The notes under the pieces were generated by a model, which worked only from the letters and a program-made list of their open reading frames with translations, ran no database searches and was not told the DNA's origin. Shown here one piece after another: positions 32,537 to 41,001 of a stretch of 44,968 nt of DNA. A program made the position numbers and the translations under genes. Numbering within the stretch: position 1 is the first letter of the stretch; the number at the start of each line of letters is the position of its first letter. This stretch comes from Hyphomicrobiales bacterium. GTDB lineage: Bacteria > Pseudomonadota > Alphaproteobacteria > Rhizobiales > Rhizobiaceae. Where the stretch lies: positions 1-44,968 of the forward strand of contig UCCS01000074.1 in the NCBI GenBank assembly GCA_900470965.1. Direction: 5' to 3'.

Positions 32537-33025
32537 ATGGATTCAAAGTCGATGGCGAAATTCGATAGTCGTGCCGAGCTCGATCCAACCGATATTGCCA
32601 TGATTGAAACCCTGCAAGGCGACGGGCGCATCAGCGTTTCCGAACTTGGAAGAAGGGTCGGCCTCTCGCAGCCGGCAGCGTCGGAACGCCTGAAGCGGCT
32701 TGAAGAACGCGGCATCATCAGCGGCTACAGGGCTGTCATCGACCCTGCTTCGGTCGGGCTTGGAATGATGGCGATCATCCGCCTGCGCACCACGCACGAA
32801 TATATCAAGACTTGCTTGAAGCAATTTTCGGAAATGCCTGAAGTCATTGAGGTTCTCAGGCTGACGGGAGAAGACTGTTTTCACCTGAAAGTCATCGTGC
32901 CGTCGCCGGCGGAGCTGGAAAGCATCGTCGATGCCGTTGCCCGCTACGGCTCGGTCAACACTGCGATCGTTTTACGCAGCGAGCCCACCAAACGGATCGG
33001 GCGCGAGCTCATGATGAAGGGCTGA
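32537..33025 (+). CDS. Lrp/AsnC-family transcriptional regulator
   Basis: From ATG 32537 the product has 162 residues; a second ATG at 32552 is possible. The N-terminal helix-turn-helix is LDPTDIAMIETLQGDGRISV, SELGRRVGLSQPAASERLKR and LEERGIISGYRAVIDP. The C-terminal RAM/AsnC ligand domain runs from about residue 75 (GLGMMAIIRLRTTHEYIKTC) through EVIEVLRLTGEDCFHLKVIV. It probably responds to an amino acid or related ligand. Divergent from the RBBP9-like gene, it is likely its regulator. Confidence 0.93.
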   Translation: MDSKSMAKFDSRAELDPTDIAMIETLQGDGRISVSELGRRVGLSQPAASERLKRLEERGIISGYRAVIDPASVGLGMMAIIRLRTTHEYIKTCLKQFSEMPEVIEVLRLTGEDCFHLKVIVPSPAELESIVDAVARYGSVNTAIVLRSEPTKRIGRELMMKG

Positions 33026-33111
33026 TTTCGCAGTAATCGCGATAGAGGTGCCGTAGCGAAAGCTGGGGCGATGGCGCGACGAGAGCTTTGTTGCCAGGCT
33101 CAAACAGCGGC

Positions 33112-33134
33112 GTCGTATCGCAACGCGATACGAC
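33112..33134. repeat. Perfect 10-bp inverted repeat
   Basis: GTCGTATCGC-AAC-GCGATACGAC is a perfect stem with a 3-base loop. It lies between the convergent ends of the Lrp gene and the small gene at 33182, so a two-way transcription stop is plausible. No T-run follows on either strand. Confidence 0.6.
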
Positions 33135-33160
33135 AAACTCGCCGTTAGATTTGTCTTACA

Positions 33161-33174
33161 TGACGAATTCGTCA
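33161..33174. repeat. Perfect 14-bp palindrome
   Basis: TGACGAATTCGTCA is fully self-complementary without a loop, more like a protein-binding site than an RNA hairpin. It lies 8 bp beyond the stop of the small reverse gene. Confidence 0.5.
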
Positions 33175-33181
33175 CGACAGT

Positions 33182-33382
33182 CTAGTTCGATCTCACCGTT
33201 TTGCTGGCGATCAGCATGACGAGCTCTTCGGAGGCATCCGCAAGCGCCAGTGCCAATTCCGCTGCTGACCATCCGTGTTTCTGCAGATTGGTGAGCATTC
33301 CCATCATTGCGATTTCGACGTCCCTTCTGCAGTTCGAAGTCTGTTTCAATTCGATGTGGTTCTGGTCTTCCGTCGTGATCAT
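33182..33382 (-). CDS. Small cytosolic protein (hypothetical)
   Basis: The 66-residue protein (MITTEDQNHIELKQTSNCRR, then DVEIAMMGMLTNLQKHGWSA) looks like a small all-helical domain with an acidic C-terminal helix (AELALALADASEELVMLIAS). A GGAGG site precedes ATG 33380-33382, which supports translation. I do not recognise a characterised family. It is divergent from the structured region at 33445 and converges on the Lrp gene. Confidence 0.65.
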   Translation of the reverse strand: MITTEDQNHIELKQTSNCRRDVEIAMMGMLTNLQKHGWSAAELALALADASEELVMLIASKTVRSN

Positions 33383-33444
33383 CTTAGCCTCCGTTTGCCC
33401 ATGAGAGGGCAGTTCGCATCAGAATTCTCCAGGTTCGATAGAAT

Positions 33445-33571
33445 GGGGTTGCGCGTCAGCATCAGGCTCATACGCATCGACTCAATGGCGCCTGAATTTG
33501 CGCGCAACCCCTCGCTTCGTCCCACTTGGCCTTGCTAACGATCGCCTCAATCCTCCCCCAGTTGAGTGATC
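33445..33571 (+). ncRNA. Candidate structured small RNA with anti-Shine-Dalgarno loop
   Basis: Two structures lie in tandem in a 669-bp gene-free stretch (33383-34051). The first joins GGGGTTGCGCG (33445-33455) to CGCGCAACCCC (33501-33511), with an inner stem TCAGGC / GCCTGA. The second joins CTCAA (33546-33550) to TTGAG (33562-33566), extended by GATC/GATC, and leaves TCCTCCCCCAG in the loop. That loop is complementary to ribosome-binding sites, as in known rhizobial trans-acting RNAs with CCUCC loops. No clear promoter or terminator was found, and the ends are unknown. Confidence 0.35.
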
Positions 33572-33912
33572 AAGGAAGCCTCCGTAGCCGGTTATAAGTA
33601 TTCTTTTTGGCGGCTGCAGGTTGTGTGACGAAGAGTCTCTGCAATGGGCCGAAGCTTATGCAGAAAGCGCACGAATATTTCCCGGGTAGTTCACGACTAC
33701 CTTCTCGTACTCTCGTGTTTTTTCTTGAGTTCTTGTCGTTTCACCTGGAATTGCTCCGTCTCTATGGGGCGCTGGCAGGTGAAGTATTCTGGTCTATTCT
33801 GTTCTCATTCGGGAATTAACCGTGCTTATTTAAATACAGCCATGGGACGCAATTGTCGTTATCCGCGCGTCCTGAAAATTATCGTTGCGTACATTTCTGA
33901 TCCAAAGGGATT

Positions 33913-34080
33913 ATGATAAACAACTTATGGAGGTGGCTGCTTGCCGATTCCCGGCTAGGGCGGTTTCTGGCGGCGATTTTGCCGCAAAAACGATTGTTCA
34001 CTCTCAATTTCAACGGCCCGGTCGGATCGATTGGCACGCTGGAGGGATTGGATGGCTACGGGTTCTGGATCTGGAGATGA
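33913..34080 (+). CDS. Short upstream ORF overlapping the AraC start (uncertain)
   Basis: ATG 33913 with AAAGGGA four bases upstream opens 55 codons beginning MINNLWRWLLADSRLGRFLA and stopping at 34078-34080. The stop lies 26 bp inside the AraC gene, in another frame. The ribosome site is good. The peptide has no recognisable family and four of its residues are Trp. It could be a leader peptide coupling or tuning AraC translation, or a chance frame. Confidence 0.3.
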   Translation: MINNLWRWLLADSRLGRFLAAILPQKRLFTLNFNGPVGSIGTLEGLDGYGFWIWR

Positions 34081-35200
34081 CCCCGCTGCGGGGCAGGCAT
34101 GGCCGGCCCATCTGGAGCGGCGGCGCTGGCCGCGCGAACCGGCCATGGAGAAGGAGCGACTTCAGGATGTCGCGCCTGCGCTGGTGCCCCTGCGTTTCTC
34201 GACGAGGGATCTGCCGGCGAAAGACCAGTTCCAGGCCTGGCGTGCGCATATGGCGCCGCTCGTGGATGTCCATCTGCCGGATGGAAAATCACCCGACGAC
34301 GGGTTTCTTGCCGAACAGATCGGCTGGCATCTCGGCAGCGTGCTCATCGTCCAGCAGCACACACAGGCGCATAGCTATATTCGCGATCAATCCATGCTCC
34401 GTTCGAGCCCGATAGACCATTGGAACGTCGGCCTGCTTCGCAGCGGCCGGATCTGGACCGAGGTCAGCCGTCACGTTACGGAAACCGGTGCCGGCGAGGT
34501 ATTTTTCAGATCTCTCAGCTATCCTTATCGCGGGCGGATGACCGATTGCGCCGCCGTGCTTGTCTTCCTGCCCTATGAATTGCTGGCCGTGGATGCAAGC
34601 CTTCTCCAGGGTGCCAACAATACGCTTCTGTCCGGTAGCCTGGCTGAATTGCTCGTCAGCTATATCGCCGGTCTGGAAACGAAGCTGGGCAACCTGACGG
34701 CTGGGGAGGTGCCGCGGATCATACAAACGATCGCCGACATGGTCGTTGCATGTGCTGCCTCGTCCATAAGGTCGGATACGGGTCAAGTCCAAGGCAGCAT
34801 GGGAGTGATGGAGCGGGCGCACCGCTATATTCACCTCAACCTGCAATCAGACAATTTGACGCCCGACTCCATCTGCCGCGCCCTGGGCATCTCGCGCACG
34901 CGGCTCTACCAGCTGTTCGAAGCGAGCGGGGGAGTGCTGAATTATATCCGCAAGCGGCGACTGCTGCAGGCCTATGCGGATCTGAGCAACCCGGCCGATA
35001 ACAGGCCAATCTCCGAGATCGCGGAGGCCGCCGGTTTCGCCGTCGCTGCCAATTTTACGCGCGCTTTCAGCCACGAATTCGGATTGAGCCCACGTGAAAT
35101 CCGAAGAACCGTGGCAACCGAGCGCCCGGCTGTTCCGGCTGCGCGTTCCACACGACATCATGGGACAACGATCGGCGATTGGCTGACGCTTGCAGGCTGA
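34052..35200 (+). CDS. AraC-family regulator (AraC-binding-like N-domain)
   Basis: ATG 34052 is chosen because GGAGGG lies 6 bp upstream; it gives 382 residues. The first 30 residues are low in pattern. From VPLRFSTRDLPAKDQFQAWR the AraC-binding-like sensory domain (about 45-220) follows. The DNA-binding part is LTPDSICRALGISRTRLYQL and ISEIAEAAGFAVAANFTRAF, ending HEFGLSPREIRR. A polar tail follows. It has no divergent partner, and the nearest downstream gene on its strand is the DUF4168 gene at 35501. Its target is unclear. Confidence 0.92.
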   Translation: MATGSGSGDDPAAGQAWPAHLERRRWPREPAMEKERLQDVAPALVPLRFSTRDLPAKDQFQAWRAHMAPLVDVHLPDGKSPDDGFLAEQIGWHLGSVLIVQQHTQAHSYIRDQSMLRSSPIDHWNVGLLRSGRIWTEVSRHVTETGAGEVFFRSLSYPYRGRMTDCAAVLVFLPYELLAVDASLLQGANNTLLSGSLAELLVSYIAGLETKLGNLTAGEVPRIIQTIADMVVACAASSIRSDTGQVQGSMGVMERAHRYIHLNLQSDNLTPDSICRALGISRTRLYQLFEASGGVLNYIRKRRLLQAYADLSNPADNRPISEIAEAAGFAVAANFTRAFSHEFGLSPREIRRTVATERPAVPAARSTRHHGTTIGDWLTLAG

Positions 35201-35500
35201 TCCGATGTCATGGTGGAGGCCTTGGCTCAGCCAAGTCTGAGATCCACCTCCGGATGCAACTTCCCGGCGGGAGACCTCAAAGAACGCCAGCCTCGTCAAC
35301 TAGCACCGGATTTATCCGCGCCGGGCCGGCATGTCGATGGTCACAAAGCTGCCGCTCAATCGTCAGCAAATTGCCCCGCCACCGCCGCACCGTGCCCTCT
35401 TAACGGTCCATCGTTGCGACCTCGCCAGCCTCAAGCGGCTGAGCGATCGACCGAGGCGGTCCTGCTGCCGATCAAATCATGCACGTGAAAAGGAATGACT
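35201..35500. other. Intergenic region before the DUF4168 gene
   Basis: No gene, strong palindrome or mobile-element relic was recognised in these 300 bp. AAAAGGA just before 35495 serves as ribosome site for the next gene. Confidence 0.4.
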
Positions 35501-35950
35501 ATGATCACTCGTTACACACCCGTCGCAACGATGACCGCTGCGGTCTTCAGCCTGCTTGCTCTCAGCCCGGCATCCGCCGTGGACCTGGCCCAGGCGCAAC
35601 AGCAGCCGCCGGCGCAGGGCCAGGCGCCGATGCAGGGGCAGACCGGAGACAATGGTGCAGCCGCCCCTGTCAGCGATCAGAAAATCGAGGCCTTTGCCGT
35701 TGCCTATCAGCAGGTCGACAAGGTCAGGCAGGAATATTCGGCCAAAATCGGCGCGACGAAGGACGAGGCTGCGAAGCAAAAGCTGCAGGATGAAGCCAAA
35801 AAGCAGATGGTCGACACCGTCGAAGCCTCTAACGGCATCTCTGTCGAGGAATACTCGTCGATTCTGACGGCCGCACAGAGCGACCCGGCTCTCGCCAAGA
35901 AGGTTTTGGAAAAGATCGGCACCCCTCCGCCGGCGCAGCAGCAGCAATAG
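35501..35950 (+). CDS. Exported DUF4168 protein
   Basis: ATG 35501 lies 6 bp after AAGGA, better placed than ATG 35495. The 149-residue product has a signal peptide (MITRYTPVATMTAAVFSLLA, cut near ASA), then a glutamine/proline-rich linker (about 30-55). The DUF4168 helical domain is DQKIEAFAVAYQQVDKVRQE, DTVEASNGISVEEYSSILTA and AQSDPALAKKVLEKI. The protein ends in proline and glutamine. DUF4168 proteins are periplasmic and of unknown function. A relic of a similar gene seems to follow at 35981. Confidence 0.85.
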   Translation: MITRYTPVATMTAAVFSLLALSPASAVDLAQAQQQPPAQGQAPMQGQTGDNGAAAPVSDQKIEAFAVAYQQVDKVRQEYSAKIGATKDEAAKQKLQDEAKKQMVDTVEASNGISVEEYSSILTAAQSDPALAKKVLEKIGTPPPAQQQQ

Positions 35951-35980
35951 GGCTGCGCGCTTCTGCATAATCCTTAAATC

Positions 35981-36013
35981 GCAGAGGATTACGTCGAGGA
36001 GTACACCTCGATC
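35981..36013 (+). pseudogene. Possible relic of a second DUF4168 gene
   Basis: One frame reads AEDYVEEYTSI, echoing ISVEEYSSI in the gene just upstream (35845-35870), and the nucleotides GTCGAGGANTAC match. Nothing longer is conserved, so this is only a suggestion of a decayed tandem copy. A run of C (about 36046-36056) follows. Confidence 0.35.
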
Positions 36014-36146
36014 ACTGGGTCAAGGTCAGCGCCATCCTGGCCTGGCCCCCCCCCGATCGCCGCTGAGTATCGCTTTGCGCCTTTGGTACATCGCGCGTCA
36101 ACAAAGGGAGGAGCTACATCCCTGCTTGGCGACCTAAGAACAGCGG

Positions 36147-36911
36147 TTACAGACTATCCAGGTAGTGATCGAGATGGTTCGACCACAATGCCGGCTTGTA
36201 CATCAGGGCATGGCCCGCGGCCGCCGCAATGAACTTCCCCTGTCCGCCCGCCGAGCGGAACCTTTCGAAATTTCCCCGGCAGTGCTCAATCCGATAGTAC
36301 TGGTCATGCGTGCCGTGCAGCCAGAGCGTCGAAATCCCGGCTGCTGCTCCGCGTTCGAAGATGGCCGGGTTGACGATTTCATGGTTGGCGCAACCTCGGC
36401 CGAGCCAGCCGCCGTTGAAATTGACAGCACCTCGGAAGATAGCCGGACGCATGCCCGCATAGGCGATCGACAGGATACCGCCGCGCGAGACGCCCGCGAT
36501 GACAAGCCGGCTCTGCTCCACATCAGGCCGCTCGCGCAGATGGCGCACGACAGCATCCACATCCTCAACGGCCCGCTCGAAGCCCGCAATCGCGATCTCG
36601 ACATTGCAGGAATAGCCGGAACCATCAGGAGCAAGTCCCTCTCCATAATTTCCGCCTGATTTGCCTCTCCCCCGGCGTTGCGGAAAGAGGATCATCCAGC
36701 CCCGTTCGACGAAATGGTTCGCCACGACAGCCGGGCTCGCGGTTCTCGTATAGAAGGACTTGTTGTGGCCGCGCCCTGTGGAGCCATGGTTGAAGACGAT
36801 GGTCGGATATAGTCCTTCGTGCCGGGGCCTGGCCGCAACAATTTCCAGTCGGGCATCTGGCTCGCCGGAGGGGATGAAATATTTCTCAAGCCTGGTGAGA
36901 GCTGTCGCCAT
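36147..36911 (-). CDS. Alpha/beta hydrolase (dienelactone hydrolase / prolyl oligopeptidase-like)
   Basis: Starting at ATG 36909-36911 the protein has 254 residues (MATALTRLEKYFIPSGEPDA); a GTG at 36950 is an alternative, and neither has a clear ribosome site. YPTIVFNHGSTGRGHNKSFY has the oxyanion HG, VIAGVSRGGILSIAYAG the G-V-S-R-G-G nucleophile elbow, LWLHGTHDQYYRIEHC the acid and AAAGHALMYKP the catalytic His. It lacks a signal peptide. The substrate is unknown. It is divergent from the Nudix gene at 37059. Confidence 0.87.
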   Translation of the reverse strand: MATALTRLEKYFIPSGEPDARLEIVAARPRHEGLYPTIVFNHGSTGRGHNKSFYTRTASPAVVANHFVERGWMILFPQRRGRGKSGGNYGEGLAPDGSGYSCNVEIAIAGFERAVEDVDAVVRHLRERPDVEQSRLVIAGVSRGGILSIAYAGMRPAIFRGAVNFNGGWLGRGCANHEIVNPAIFERGAAAGISTLWLHGTHDQYYRIEHCRGNFERFRSAGGQGKFIAAAAGHALMYKPALWSNHLDHYLDSL

Positions 36912-37058
36912 CTGGATTCGCGCCCGATTTCCGCTGACGCAAACTCCCACAGGCCATTCGAAAACTGCAATGAATTTCGCAAGGCATGTGCCATGGCCGA
37001 CGGGCGCGCATTGAACTAGTCTTCGGGATCGGAGAGTTCGAAACGGGAGAATTTTCGA

Positions 37059-37613
37059 ATGGACGATGGCTGGAAGGTGGTTGAATCCAGGACGATCCTG
37101 CAGGATCGGTGGCTGAATTTGCGGGCCGACGATTGCCTGACGTCAGGTGGAGTGACGATCTCTCCCTATTACGTGCTGTCCTATCCCGACTGGATCAATA
37201 TCGTTGCGATCACCACTGACGATCGCCTCTTGCTCGTCCGCCAGTACCGGCATGCGGCAGGCAGGTTCTTCCTGGAGATACCGGGAGGCGGCCTCGACGA
37301 GCGGGACGCGCATAGTGAAAAGGCAGCCCGTCGCGAACTGGAGGAGGAAACCGGCTACATTGCCCAGAACTGGCAATTGATCAGCACTCTTTATCCGAAC
37401 CCGGCCTCTCACACGAACCGTCTTCACACCTATCTCGCAACCGGCGCCGAGCAAAAATATCAGCAACGCCTCGAGGCCGGCGAGGAGGGCCTGACCGTTC
37501 ATGCCCTTCCCATTGCGGAGGTGCTGGATGGGCTGCAGGCCAGCTTGATCGGGCAGGCTCTTCACGTGTCGTCCATCCTTCTGGCGCTGCGGGTTGCCGG
37601 ACGGTTGGGATAG
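37059..37613 (+). CDS. Nudix hydrolase (ADP-ribose pyrophosphatase-like)
   Basis: The 184-residue enzyme has the ADP-ribose pyrophosphatase-type N-terminal beta domain (VVESRTILQDRWLNLRADDC), then IVAITTDDRLLLVRQYRHAA. The Nudix helix is EIPGGGLDERDAHSEKAARR followed by ELEEETGY. The catalytic RELEEETG core is intact. The preceding glutamate, expected eight residues before the Arg, is Ala, with Asp one position earlier. Family members cleave nucleoside diphosphates linked to other groups using Mg2+. The substrate is unproven. CGGGAGAA lies before the ATG. Confidence 0.9.
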   Translation: MDDGWKVVESRTILQDRWLNLRADDCLTSGGVTISPYYVLSYPDWINIVAITTDDRLLLVRQYRHAAGRFFLEIPGGGLDERDAHSEKAARRELEEETGYIAQNWQLISTLYPNPASHTNRLHTYLATGAEQKYQQRLEAGEEGLTVHALPIAEVLDGLQASLIGQALHVSSILLALRVAGRLG

Positions 37614-37769
37614 TAGCCGACACGCCGGTGCGACATGACAAGGCCGGAGAACAGGTCTTGCTGTCGTCGCTGATGTCAGAAGCTTTTTAAAGCCTTCGAT
37701 ATCGAGCAGCAAATCTCAGTCAAGGTGCGAGCGGCACGCTGCTTACGTTGTGTGTCACAAGCGAGCAGA

Positions 37770-39365
37770 TCAAAGCCGGTCGAAGCGGAAATGGCGGACG
37801 CGACCGCTGTTCATCAGCAGGCCGTTCACCCGGCCGTCTCCGTCGCGGGTGAAGGTGAAACGGTCGCCATCGCCGAGAAAATGGTCCGGAGCGACGGCTG
37901 TCAGTGTGATTTCTCGGGACTTCACTGATTTGAATACCAGGCGCGCCTCCCTGACATTAACCTCATAGGGCATGTCGTTTTCGACCGGACGATAGGAGCC
38001 GGCCAAATCGGCAAGCTCTGTTGGCGAAGGCGTATATGCCGGCAATCGCCGGTATTGATATCCGCGCTTGCCGTCGAGATAGGACGTCAGCTCGGTCGCG
38101 GGCTCACCTTTCTGTTGCTCCAACTCGATCTCATAGTTCGGGAAATCGCTGAAGCGGAAACGACGATCATCGACTGCTTCAAGGGCATAGCTGCCATACT
38201 CGATGTCATAGCCTACCAGCAACTTCCCTTCATGCGGCGCGAGACGGGCAACGCGGCCGGCTAGTCGCGGCTCGGCGTAATAGCCGGTGAGCAGTTCCAA
38301 TGCATCCGCGTCGGGCTGTGGGAACGCGCTCGGCGCAGGATCTGGTACCGGCTGCAACACATCCGCGAGGTAGATATCGGCGATCTGTCGAACGAGATTG
38401 CTGGGTACGATCGACCCGAAGTTGGCGAGGATCGCCACGGAGAAATGCTGCTCGGGAAAGCGAATGAGATCGGAGCGGAAGCCGGCATCGCCGCCGGTAT
38501 GTTCGACGATCGTTATGCCGCGATAGCTACCGATGCCGAGGCCCGAGGCATAGCCGATTTCACTGCCATCGTTCAGCCGGCCGCGTTTGAGCATCTCTGC
38601 GATGACATCCGGACCTCCCACACGCGAATGGTAGAAATTTTCGTCCCAAAGCGCGAGATCTTCGACGGTGGTCAGCAGGCTGGTCGCGCCCACAGTGTTG
38701 AAATTGGTGTTCGAGATCTCCACCCCGAACTCCGTCTTCACATAACCGTCGGCGACATTCCTGACGACCTCGGCGTAGTTGTCGCGAAAGAACGTATTGC
38801 GCATGCCGAGGGGTTCGAAAATCCGGGCCGAGGTAAAGGCACGCAGGGACTGGCCGCTGACCGCCTTCACGACTTGTGCCAGCAAGGCATAACCCGTGTT
38901 ACAATAGAGATGTTCGTCGCCGGGCTGGAAATTCAGATCTTGCTGGCGGGAGACGACGGCGAGGATGTCGTCGTCGGTGATCAAGTCCTTGGAGTAACGC
39001 CAGCCTGCGAGGGCCAGCAATTCCCAATGATCGCGGATACCGCTGGTATGGTGGAGCAGATGTCGCAGCGTGATCGGCGCGCCGAAATCAGGCAGGTCGG
39101 GCACGTATTTCCGCACGGCATCATCGAGCGACAATTTTCCTTCTGATGACAGCAGCAGGATTGCAAATGCCGTGAACTGTTTGGAGACGGATGCCGAATG
39201 GAAGACAGTGGACGGCCCGATCGCGATGCCATAGGCCAGATTGGCCATGCCGAAGCCGCGCTTATAGACAACATCGCCATCGCGTATGACCGCAACCGCG
39301 CAGCCGGGCGATTCTTGATTATTCCAGGCCTCGAATAGTTGATCGACGCGTTCGGCTTCCGTCAT
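37770..39365 (-). CDS. Serine hydrolase, class C beta-lactamase / DD-peptidase-like
   Basis: ATG 39363-39365 with GGGAG upstream gives 531 residues; a longer start at 39389 is less likely. The beta-lactamase-related domain has S-V-S-K (Ser59, Lys62) in HSASVSKQFTAF, Y-C-N (Tyr154 to Asn156) and HTGG (289-292) in place of KTG. After about residue 350 there is a beta-rich C-terminal part of the kind seen in esterase/peptidase members. There is no signal peptide, which argues against a role on peptidoglycan. Probably a cytosolic esterase or peptidase. Confidence 0.88.
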   Translation of the reverse strand: MTEAERVDQLFEAWNNQESPGCAVAVIRDGDVVYKRGFGMANLAYGIAIGPSTVFHSASVSKQFTAFAILLLSSEGKLSLDDAVRKYVPDLPDFGAPITLRHLLHHTSGIRDHWELLALAGWRYSKDLITDDDILAVVSRQQDLNFQPGDEHLYCNTGYALLAQVVKAVSGQSLRAFTSARIFEPLGMRNTFFRDNYAEVVRNVADGYVKTEFGVEISNTNFNTVGATSLLTTVEDLALWDENFYHSRVGGPDVIAEMLKRGRLNDGSEIGYASGLGIGSYRGITIVEHTGGDAGFRSDLIRFPEQHFSVAILANFGSIVPSNLVRQIADIYLADVLQPVPDPAPSAFPQPDADALELLTGYYAEPRLAGRVARLAPHEGKLLVGYDIEYGSYALEAVDDRRFRFSDFPNYEIELEQQKGEPATELTSYLDGKRGYQYRRLPAYTPSPTELADLAGSYRPVENDMPYEVNVREARLVFKSVKSREITLTAVAPDHFLGDGDRFTFTRDGDGRVNGLLMNSGRVRHFRFDRL

Positions 39366-39616
39366 CCGTTTCTCCCAGATCATTTTCATATGGCAAGGAA
39401 GCGGAGAGCTGAATCTTTCGATCGTAAGTTTGTCGAAGCATCACTATCCATCTTCGCACTAAACGCAACTATGGAGGGTCAATTCGATCCTTGCAATGGA
39501 CGATCGTACATAGCGATGTGATTGCGACACCGCTTACGCTTCTTCTCCGCAGGCCATGTGAGACGTCGATTTCATGAACCGGGTCTGCTATCGATCGGCA
39601 GTTGTTGAGTCCCCGC

Positions 39617-40117
39617 ATGGTCCGTCTTCTCGTCACATATATGGAACAGCTTGCGCCCCCGCAGGGCGGTGCATTGTCGTCTCCGCTTGCGGCCGCTGGC
39701 ATCGCGGAGGAGCGTCCTGATGCGGACGACTATCTCAGCCTCTATCAATCCATAGGGGTGCCCCTGCAATGGGACGAGCGTCTCCGGATGACAAGGGAAG
39801 GGCTTCTGGCGTTTCTGCGCAGCCGTTCCACAGCGCTCTACATTTTGCGGCACGACGGACAATCGGTCGGGCTCTGCGAATTCGTGGGCGTGGGCGAAAG
39901 GGATGTGGAGCTGAAGCATTTTGGCCTCGTTCCCGAGGTCCAGGGCCGTCGTCTCGGGCCCTATCTGTTGGATTGGTCCCTCAGGGCGATATGGGCTCAT
40001 CGGCCTGATCGCGTGTGGCTCCACACCGACACCTGGGATCATCCTAAAGCCAAAGCCACCTACGAGCGCATCGGCTTCAAGGCCTATGCCGAAGTCTGGG
40101 AAGAGTTTCCGGGCTGA
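39617..40117 (+). CDS. GNAT-family N-acetyltransferase
   Basis: From ATG 39617 the product has 166 residues. ALYILRHDGQSVGLCEFVGV leads into motif A, VELKHFGLVPEVQGRRLGPY, with the Q-G-R-R-L-G acetyl-CoA loop. HTDTWDHPKAKATYERIGFK is motif B. The N-terminal third (PDADDYLSLYQSIGVPLQWD) is longer than in minimal GNATs. The acceptor is unknown. It converges with the SDR gene at 40204, 86 bp away. Confidence 0.87.
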   Translation: MVRLLVTYMEQLAPPQGGALSSPLAAAGIAEERPDADDYLSLYQSIGVPLQWDERLRMTREGLLAFLRSRSTALYILRHDGQSVGLCEFVGVGERDVELKHFGLVPEVQGRRLGPYLLDWSLRAIWAHRPDRVWLHTDTWDHPKAKATYERIGFKAYAEVWEEFPG

Positions 40118-40203
40118 TCCCGCCTCGCAAGCCAGCGCATGCACCGGCAACCGGGGCAGGGTGCGTGCTCCCTGAGAGAGCACGCAGCAGCATCAATCGT
40201 CAA

Positions 40204-40950
40204 TCAGCGGAAACCGCCGGCGGCGACCAGTCGCTCGCCAGTCAGCCAACCGGCATCATCAGAAGCGAGGAAGGTCGCGACCGTGGCGATGTCGTTGGGC
40301 TGGCCGATGCGCCCGAGCGGGGTCTGTGCCACCGCGGTGTGCTCGAAATCCGAACCGATGACGCCTGCAGTGTGCGTGCCTTCGGTCTCGACGATGCCGG
40401 GAAGGATGGCGTTGACGCGGATCTTGCGCGGACCGAGCTCCTTGGCGAGCACGCCGGTGATGGCGTCCACGGCTCCCTTGGTGCCGGTATAGACGGCCGA
40501 GGCGGGGGGAGTGAGGCTCGTTACCACGGACGAGATGTTGATGACGCTGCCGCCCTCGCCAATGTGTTTGACAGCGGCCTGGGTGGTCAGCAGCAGGCCC
40601 AGAACGTTCACGTTGAACTGGCGGTGGTAGTGTTCCTCGGTGATCTCTTCGATCGCCCCGAATTCGTAGACGCCGGAATTATTGACCAGCACGTCCAGAC
40701 GGCCGTATTCCCTGACTGCGGCGTCGATCAACCCTTGCGCCTGTGCCGCCTTGGAAACATCGCCCTGTACCGCGACGGCCTTGCCGCCGGCGGCAGTGAT
40801 CGTCTCGACGACAGCGTCTGCCCCCGCCTTGCTCGACGCGTAGTTCACCACCACCTTTGCACCTTCAGCGGCGAACGCCTTGGCAATCGCAGCGCCGATC
40901 CCCTTGGAGGCCCCTGTCACGACGGCGACTTTTCCAGCAAGCTTAGACAT
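40204..40950 (-). CDS. Short-chain dehydrogenase/reductase
   Basis: ATG 40948-40950 (AAAGGAA upstream) gives 248 residues of classical SDR type. TGASKGIG (12-19) binds the cofactor, and NNSG (90-93) is the NNAG variant. INISS supplies the catalytic Ser (140/141), and Tyr154 with Lys158 in YTGTK forms the YxxxK pair. VNYASS after the second strand suggests NADP(H) preference. The close is DAGWLTGERLVAAGGFR. The substrate, a ketone or alcohol, is unknown. It is divergent from an ArsR-type gene and shares an operator-like palindrome with it. Confidence 0.93.
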   Translation of the reverse strand: MSKLAGKVAVVTGASKGIGAAIAKAFAAEGAKVVVNYASSKAGADAVVETITAAGGKAVAVQGDVSKAAQAQGLIDAAVREYGRLDVLVNNSGVYEFGAIEEITEEHYHRQFNVNVLGLLLTTQAAVKHIGEGGSVINISSVVTSLTPPASAVYTGTKGAVDAITGVLAKELGPRKIRVNAILPGIVETEGTHTAGVIGSDFEHTAVAQTPLGRIGQPNDIATVATFLASDDAGWLTGERLVAAGGFR

Positions 40951-41001
40951 ATCAATTCCTTTCGACCTGGATTGCCGCCGGGGTTGACGGCATTGTTCCA
41001 T

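Noticed and set aside
33685..33722. GGTAGT-TCACG-ACTACC hairpin followed by a run of six T
   Set aside because: The T-run begins about 15 bases after the stem, too far for a normal rho-independent terminator, and no transcript unit ending there is evident.
33607..33916. Open frames of 70 and 90 codons in the structured intergenic region
   Set aside because: Composition is unlike the neighbouring genes, no ribosome site was found, and the translations (serine-, cysteine- and phenylalanine-rich) resemble no family.
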